From Tamaricihabitans halophyticus (GTDB lineage Bacteria; Actinomycetota; Actinomycetes; Mycobacteriales; Pseudonocardiaceae), in NCBI RefSeq assembly GCF_004340875.1, contig NZ_SLXQ01000005.1, positions 1 through 64,000 of the forward strand: a DNA stretch of 64,000 bases. Direction: 5' to 3'. The position numbers and the translations under genes are program-made. The stretch's first letter is position 1. Each line of letters begins with the position of its first letter. The notes below the pieces were generated by a model. The model worked only from the letters and a program-made list of their open reading frames with translations, did no database searches and was not told where the DNA came from. This document shows, one piece after another, positions 61,116 through 64,000 of the stretch.

Positions 61116-62128
61116 CGGTTCCGAGTCATGGTCGTGAGGTGCGGTTGGTTCGGCGTCCGGAGGGGGCGCCGGTCGCCGACGACTTCGACGTGGTTTCCGT
61201 GCCCGTTCCCACGCCCGATGCGGGCGAGGTGCTCGTGCGCAACGAGTACCTTTCGGTGGATCCGTACATGCGCGGTCGGATGATCGACACCAAGTCCTAT
61301 GCCGAACCGTATGCGCTTGGTGCGGTGATGACGGGCGGGGCGGTTGGCGCCGTTGTGCGCTCGGCGGCTCCGGAGTTGCCGAGCGGCACGACGGTCGTGC
61401 ACGACTACGGTTGGCGGGAGTACTCTCGGGTGCCGGCCGCAGCTGCCACGCGTATCGACACTACGGTTGCGCCGGCTTCGGCATACCTTGGTGTTCTTGG
61501 TATGCCGGGTCAGACTGCCTATTTTGGACTTTTTGATGTGGCGGCGATGCGGCCCGGTGACACGGTGTTCATCTCGGGTGCGGCGGGCGCGGTAGGTGGT
61601 CTTGCGGGTCAGTTTGCCCGGTTGCGCGGCGCGCGGCGGGTCATCGGCTCCGCCGGTTCGCCCGCGAAGGTCGCCTACCTGCGGGACGAGCTCGGGTTCG
61701 ACGCGGCGTTCGACTACCGTGATGGCTCGGTACGCGAGCAGCTTCGTGCCGCCGCGCCGGACGGTATCGATGTCTATTTCGACAACGTCGGTGGTGATCA
61801 CCTGCGGGCGGCGCTCGCGGCGATCCGGCCGTTCGGCAGGATCGCGCTGTGCGGAGCCATTTCCGGCTACAACAGCACTACGCCGCAGCCGGGGCCGGAC
61901 AACCTGGTGCTCGCCGTGGGTAAGCGCCTGAACTTGCGCGGTTTCGTGGTGTACGACTTCGCCGACCGGGTACCGGAATTCGAAGCGCAGGTTGGCCGGT
62001 GGTTGCAGGACGGCCAGGTATGGCTCCGCGAAACCACGGTATCCGGTGTGGACAGTGCGGTGCCGGCATTTCTTGGGCTGTTCGACGGCAGCAACACCGG
62101 CAAGATGCTCGTCCAACTGGCTCGCTAA
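61112..62128 (+). CDS. zinc-independent MDR oxidoreductase (CurA/2-alkenal reductase-like)
   Basis: A 338-residue NADP-dependent medium-chain reductase. It begins RLVRRPEGAPVADDFDVVSVPVPTPDAGEVLVRNEYLSVDPYMRGRM (abbreviated NEYLSVDPYMRGRM), has AYFGLFDVAAMRPGDTVFISGAAGAVGGLAGQFARL (Rossmann GAAGAVG), FDAAFDYRDG, VYFDNVGGDHLRAAL and FVVYDFADRVPEF, all typical of CurA/leukotriene-B4-dehydrogenase-like reductases. It probably acts on an enone or ketone of the pathway. The ATG overlaps the previous stop; its own TAA lies inside a type A repeat. Confidence 0.9.
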   Translation: MTVPSHGREVRLVRRPEGAPVADDFDVVSVPVPTPDAGEVLVRNEYLSVDPYMRGRMIDTKSYAEPYALGAVMTGGAVGAVVRSAAPELPSGTTVVHDYGWREYSRVPAAAATRIDTTVAPASAYLGVLGMPGQTAYFGLFDVAAMRPGDTVFISGAAGAVGGLAGQFARLRGARRVIGSAGSPAKVAYLRDELGFDAAFDYRDGSVREQLRAAAPDGIDVYFDNVGGDHLRAALAAIRPFGRIALCGAISGYNSTTPQPGPDNLVLAVGKRLNLRGFVVYDFADRVPEFEAQVGRWLQDGQVWLRETTVSGVDSAVPAFLGLFDGSNTGKMLVQLAR

Positions 62129-62147
62129 CTTTGAAGGAACGCGGTTA
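62123..62147. repeat. dispersed 3'-end palindrome, type A copy 5
   Basis: Begins CGCTAACTTTGAAGGAACGC then GGTTA. TAA at 62126-62128 ends the oxidoreductase, and the TTA at 62145-62147 is the TAA stop of the minus-strand AraC gene, so one repeat provides both stops. Confidence 0.7.
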
Positions 62148-62534
62148 GGGCGGGAACTCGTCGTCGGTGACGATGATGCGCGTCGTGCGACTGAGTAGCT
62201 GGCTGGCGCTGAGGCCGAACATGGCGCGGAAGCTGTCGCTGAAGTGCCCAGGCGAGGCGAACCCCGCTTCGGCCGCCGCGGTGGTGAGGTCCAGCTGTTT
62301 CGCCACGGCGACCGCGACATGCAGCATTCGGGCCCACAGCCGGTAGCGGCGAAAGCTCGTCCCGGTATGCCGGGTGAACAAGGACTGGAACCGCGAGGCG
62401 GACAGGTTCACCTCGGCCGCCATCTGCGCGGCCGTCCACGGCGTGCCGGGGTGCGCGCGGAGCATCGCCAGCGCGGTTTGGATTCGGTCATCGCGCTGGT
62501 CGTCGGTGCCGGGGAGTAGATCGAGCACGTGCAT
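62145..62534 (-). CDS. AraC-type DNA-binding domain, probably the truncated C-terminal part of a regulator
   Basis: 129 residues comprising only the double HTH: AAQMAAEVNLSASRFQSLFTRHTGTSFRRYRLWARML and AAAEAGFASPGHFSDSFRAMFGLSASQLL (abbreviated here). Full-length family members carry a cupin-like N-terminal domain of more than 100 residues that is missing; the region upstream encodes something else on the opposite strand. The ATG/short leader (MHVLDLLPGTDDQRDD) reads like an internal linker. It could still bind DNA alone, as MarA/SoxS do, but truncation is more likely. Confidence 0.7.
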   Translation of the reverse strand: MHVLDLLPGTDDQRDDRIQTALAMLRAHPGTPWTAAQMAAEVNLSASRFQSLFTRHTGTSFRRYRLWARMLHVAVAVAKQLDLTTAAAEAGFASPGHFSDSFRAMFGLSASQLLSRTTRIIVTDDEFPP

Positions 62535-62695
62535 CGGTCCGCCTCGTCTCGGATCCGGCGCACCCTGCCGGGATTCTCGTTCTCCTCCCGCAAAACGGTC
62601 GACTGCGGGGCTTCACCTGGTTCCTGCACGACGACGCGACCCAGCATTTCCAGCTACCTGGCGCCACGGACGTCGAAACGCCGCACCCGCGGTGA
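62535..62695 (+). pseudogene. orphan C-terminal gene fragment
   Basis: A plus-strand frame without any start codon encodes about 53 protein-like residues (…LVSDPAHPAGILVLLPQ… FTWFLHDDATQHFQLPG…) ending at TGA 62693-62695. Third positions are about 85% G/C against about 50% at second positions, the pattern of real coding DNA in this genome. A perfect hairpin follows 3 nt after the stop. I do not recognise the parent family. The 5' part is absent, replaced by the AraC gene on the other strand. Confidence 0.4.
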
Positions 62696-62698
62696 CGG

Positions 62699-62718
62699 GC
62701 TGCTCCGAGAGGAGCAGC
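62699..62718 (+). terminator. perfect 8-bp hairpin after the orphan fragment
   Basis: GCTGCTCC (62699-62706), loop GAGA, GGAGCAGC (62711-62718). Position directly after a stop codon fits a factor-independent terminator without U-tract; the tight GAGA tetraloop adds stability. Confidence 0.55.
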
Positions 62719-62731
62719 AACGGGGCGCGCC

Positions 62732-63139
62732 CTAAGTAACTAAGCCTCGATCCAGATGCCGACGGGACGAGGCAAGGTGCTGCTGAACCCGCGGACTGCC
62801 GTTGGGTGCGCTCGCCGACGATGCCCTGCCAATGACCCGGCCGTTGCTGGAGCACCACACGACCGGAACCCGTCGCCAGAGTAGTTCCCGCAACAATCCG
62901 CTGGAAACGTCGATGTTCCCGTGCAACACGAGCGCGAACAATCGTTCGATAGGTACCGTGCCCAGGTCGGCGTCGGCTTTGTGTACGCGGGCCCGCCCTG
63001 AACGCAGCGACACACGCGCACCGGGTGTGGTCACATGCAGCGTTTGTGCGTCCGGGTCCGCGAGGAGTACCGCCGGACAACCGGTGACAGCTTCCGTTCG
63101 TCGGGTAGGCATATCCCTGCGTGCGAGCAGGACCGGCAT
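62732..63139 (-). pseudogene. cas1: Cas1 N-terminal fragment
   Basis: 135 residues corresponding to the N-terminal beta-domain and linker of CRISPR integrase Cas1: TLHVTTPGARVSLRSGRARV, VPIERLFALVLHGNIDVSSG, LLRELLWRRVPVVWCSSNGRVIGR and PNGSPRVQQHLASS align segment by segment with the family. The frame stops at TAG 62732-62734 just where the helical catalytic domain (with the metal-binding Glu/His/Asp) should begin, so the protein is inactive as an integrase. The start is uncertain. No cas2, other cas genes or repeat array are visible. Confidence 0.75.
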
Positions 63140-63372
63140 CGCGGGTCGTCTACAAGTGGCTCTGGCGCCGCCCGTATCGGTGGATGGCCGCTGGTCACCG
63201 TTCGGGCGTGTCGTTACCGACCGACGCTTTTCCGCTCACGAGTTCGCGAGGCGGCCGGCCTCAATCGGCCGGTCGTCACAGAAGATTGTCCGTTTCTCTC
63301 GTGGTCGCTAGTGGGATGAGGGTGCCGCAGATACGATCGATCGTGACCAGGAACGGGTCCGGGTCAGAAGGG

Positions 63373-63480
63373 GCTATTTTCGCCGCGCCCTGTCTGGCCA
63401 CGTTCTGCCGTCTCGATGAGCTCGGTCTGGAGGCCGTTGGGCGACGCCTTGAGCCGGATCAGGCGGTGATCGGGTGCCCG
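63373..63480 (+). mobile_element. remnant of an ISL3-family transposase (N-terminus)
   Basis: In the frame opening at ATG 63316 the residues TFCRLDELGLEAVGRRLEPDQAVIGC resemble, from memory, the N-terminus of actinobacterial ISL3-type transposases. Similarity stops after the Cys near 63477, 18 nt before the stop codon of the epoxide hydrolase. No terminal inverted repeats or remaining transposase sequence were found, so this is a scar at most. Confidence 0.45.
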
Positions 63481-63494
63481 GCACGTAGCCGCGT

Positions 63495-63998
63495 TCACCG
63501 ATTGGCGGCCAGTACTGCCGCGAGGCCCTCTTGTAGATCTTTGACGAAATACTCGGGAACCTCCAGGGACGGGAAATGTCCCCCGGTTTCGGGTGACCTC
63601 CATCGGACGATTTGTCGGTACCGTTCCTGAGCCCAGGGGCGCGGACACTTCTCGATATCACGGGGATACATCGTGATTGCTGAGGGGACGTCGACCCGAA
63701 GGTCGGGATCGAGCGAGTTGTGGCTTTCGTAGTAGATGCGGGCCGACGATGCGCCGGTCCGCGTCAGCCAATACAGGGTGGCGTCGTCAAGAACTCGGTC
63801 CCTGGAAATCGTCTCAAATGGGCTGTCTTCGGTGTCTGACCACTCGGTGAACTTGTCAAGGATCCAGGCAAGAAGCCCGACCGGTGAGTCGACGAGCGAG
63901 TAGCCAATCGTCTGCGGTCGGGTGGCCTGTTGCTTCGCATACGCCCCGCGGGGGCCCTCGTAGAAGTCGCGGGTTTCCTCGGTCCACTTGCGCTCGAC
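63495..63998 (-). CDS. epoxide hydrolase-like alpha/beta hydrolase, 3' part (truncated by window edge)
   Basis: The minus strand is open from the window edge to TGA 63495-63497, giving 168 residues. TIGYSLVDSPVGLLAWILDKFTEWSD and ARIYYESHNSLD are hallmark segments of EHN-type epoxide hydrolases after the nucleophile; YPRDIEKCPRPWAQERY and GGHFPSLEVPEYFVKDL supply the catalytic His (GGHFP). The Asp nucleophile region is outside the window. Codon use is less G/C-biased than in its neighbours (many CTT, CAA, TCA), suggesting acquisition. Confidence 0.85.
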   Translation of the reverse strand, partial: VERKWTEETRDFYEGPRGAYAKQQATRPQTIGYSLVDSPVGLLAWILDKFTEWSDTEDSPFETISRDRVLDDATLYWLTRTGASSARIYYESHNSLDPDLRVDVPSAITMYPRDIEKCPRPWAQERYRQIVRWRSPETGGHFPSLEVPEYFVKDLQEGLAAVLAANR

Positions 63999-64000
63999 CG

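Noticed and set aside
62802-63311. Plus-strand frame of 169 codons opposite the Cas1 fragment
   Set aside because: The minus-strand frame aligns along its length with Cas1 motifs, whereas this one has no family resemblance.
1-64000. CRISPR array accompanying the Cas1 fragment
   Set aside because: No series of 25-40-nt direct repeats with regular spacers was seen on either strand.
1-64000. tRNA, rRNA or known riboswitch
   Set aside because: No cloverleaf with a T-loop GGTTCRA-type segment in an intergenic region, and no recognisable riboswitch core, was found by eye; a covariance-model scan would be decisive.

Overview
The window looks like chromosomal DNA of a high-GC actinomycete, most likely in or near the Pseudonocardiaceae (order level inferred, species not determinable). 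The evidence is strong G/C preference at third codon positions, GTG/TTG starts, 4-nt start/stop overlaps, mycothiol genes (mshA, a mycothiol-dependent-isomerase-like protein), an HbhA-like protein, and a gene order from about 16.6 to 39.1 kb that follows the Mycobacterium tuberculosis Rv0474-Rv0498 block: XRE regulator, hbhA, DUF2516, then DUF2505, murB, L,D-transpeptidase lipoprotein, mshA, YbjN, gpmA, senX3-regX3, ppx, Rv0497-like and Rv0498-like genes.

Region by region. 0-8 kb: an ABC-2 permease, a NarL-type two-component pair, small proteins, and a PadR-controlled MacB-type ABC exporter behind a large inverted-repeat operator. 8-15.3 kb: catabolic genes, namely an enolase-superfamily enzyme with a metal-ligand-less M24 protein and a LysR regulator, then a 3-hydroxybutyrate-type dehydrogenase, an MHS-family importer and a GAF/PucR regulator. 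15.4-39.1 kb: the conserved core described above, interspersed with purU, DedA, an olsB/olsA-like ornithine-lipid pair and regulators. 39.1-47.8 kb: a Tat-exported PhoX phosphatase with a PHO-box-like site, and a complete six-gene Mrp Na+/H+ antiporter operon (A/B fused, C, D, E, F, G). 48-50.7 kb: a MalY-type C-S lyase, a small ORF and an AraC regulator.

50.8-62.1 kb is the most unusual block. An acyl-CoA ligase and a PucR regulator precede a tightly coupled operon of HyuA-like, small zinc-ribbon, second HyuA-like, HyuB-like and URO-D-like subunits plus an MDR oxidoreductase. The order and sizes parallel the acetophenone carboxylase operon (apc1-5) of Aromatoleum, and the CoA ligase would fit activation of the resulting beta-keto acid. 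I infer an ATP-dependent ketone carboxylation pathway; the substrate is unknown.

62.1-64 kb is a junkyard of fragments: an AraC DNA-binding domain, a plus-strand C-terminal remnant with its own hairpin, the N-terminal part of a Cas1, a probable ISL3 transposase scrap, and the edge-truncated 3' part of an epoxide hydrolase. No CRISPR array or intact insertion sequence was found.

Two genome-scale patterns cross the window. One is a family of short imperfect palindromes sitting at gene 3' ends, mostly convergent junctions, often supplying the stop codons. The other is a set of about ten genes whose start codon lies 6-7 nt after a TANNNT -10 box, implying leaderless transcripts.
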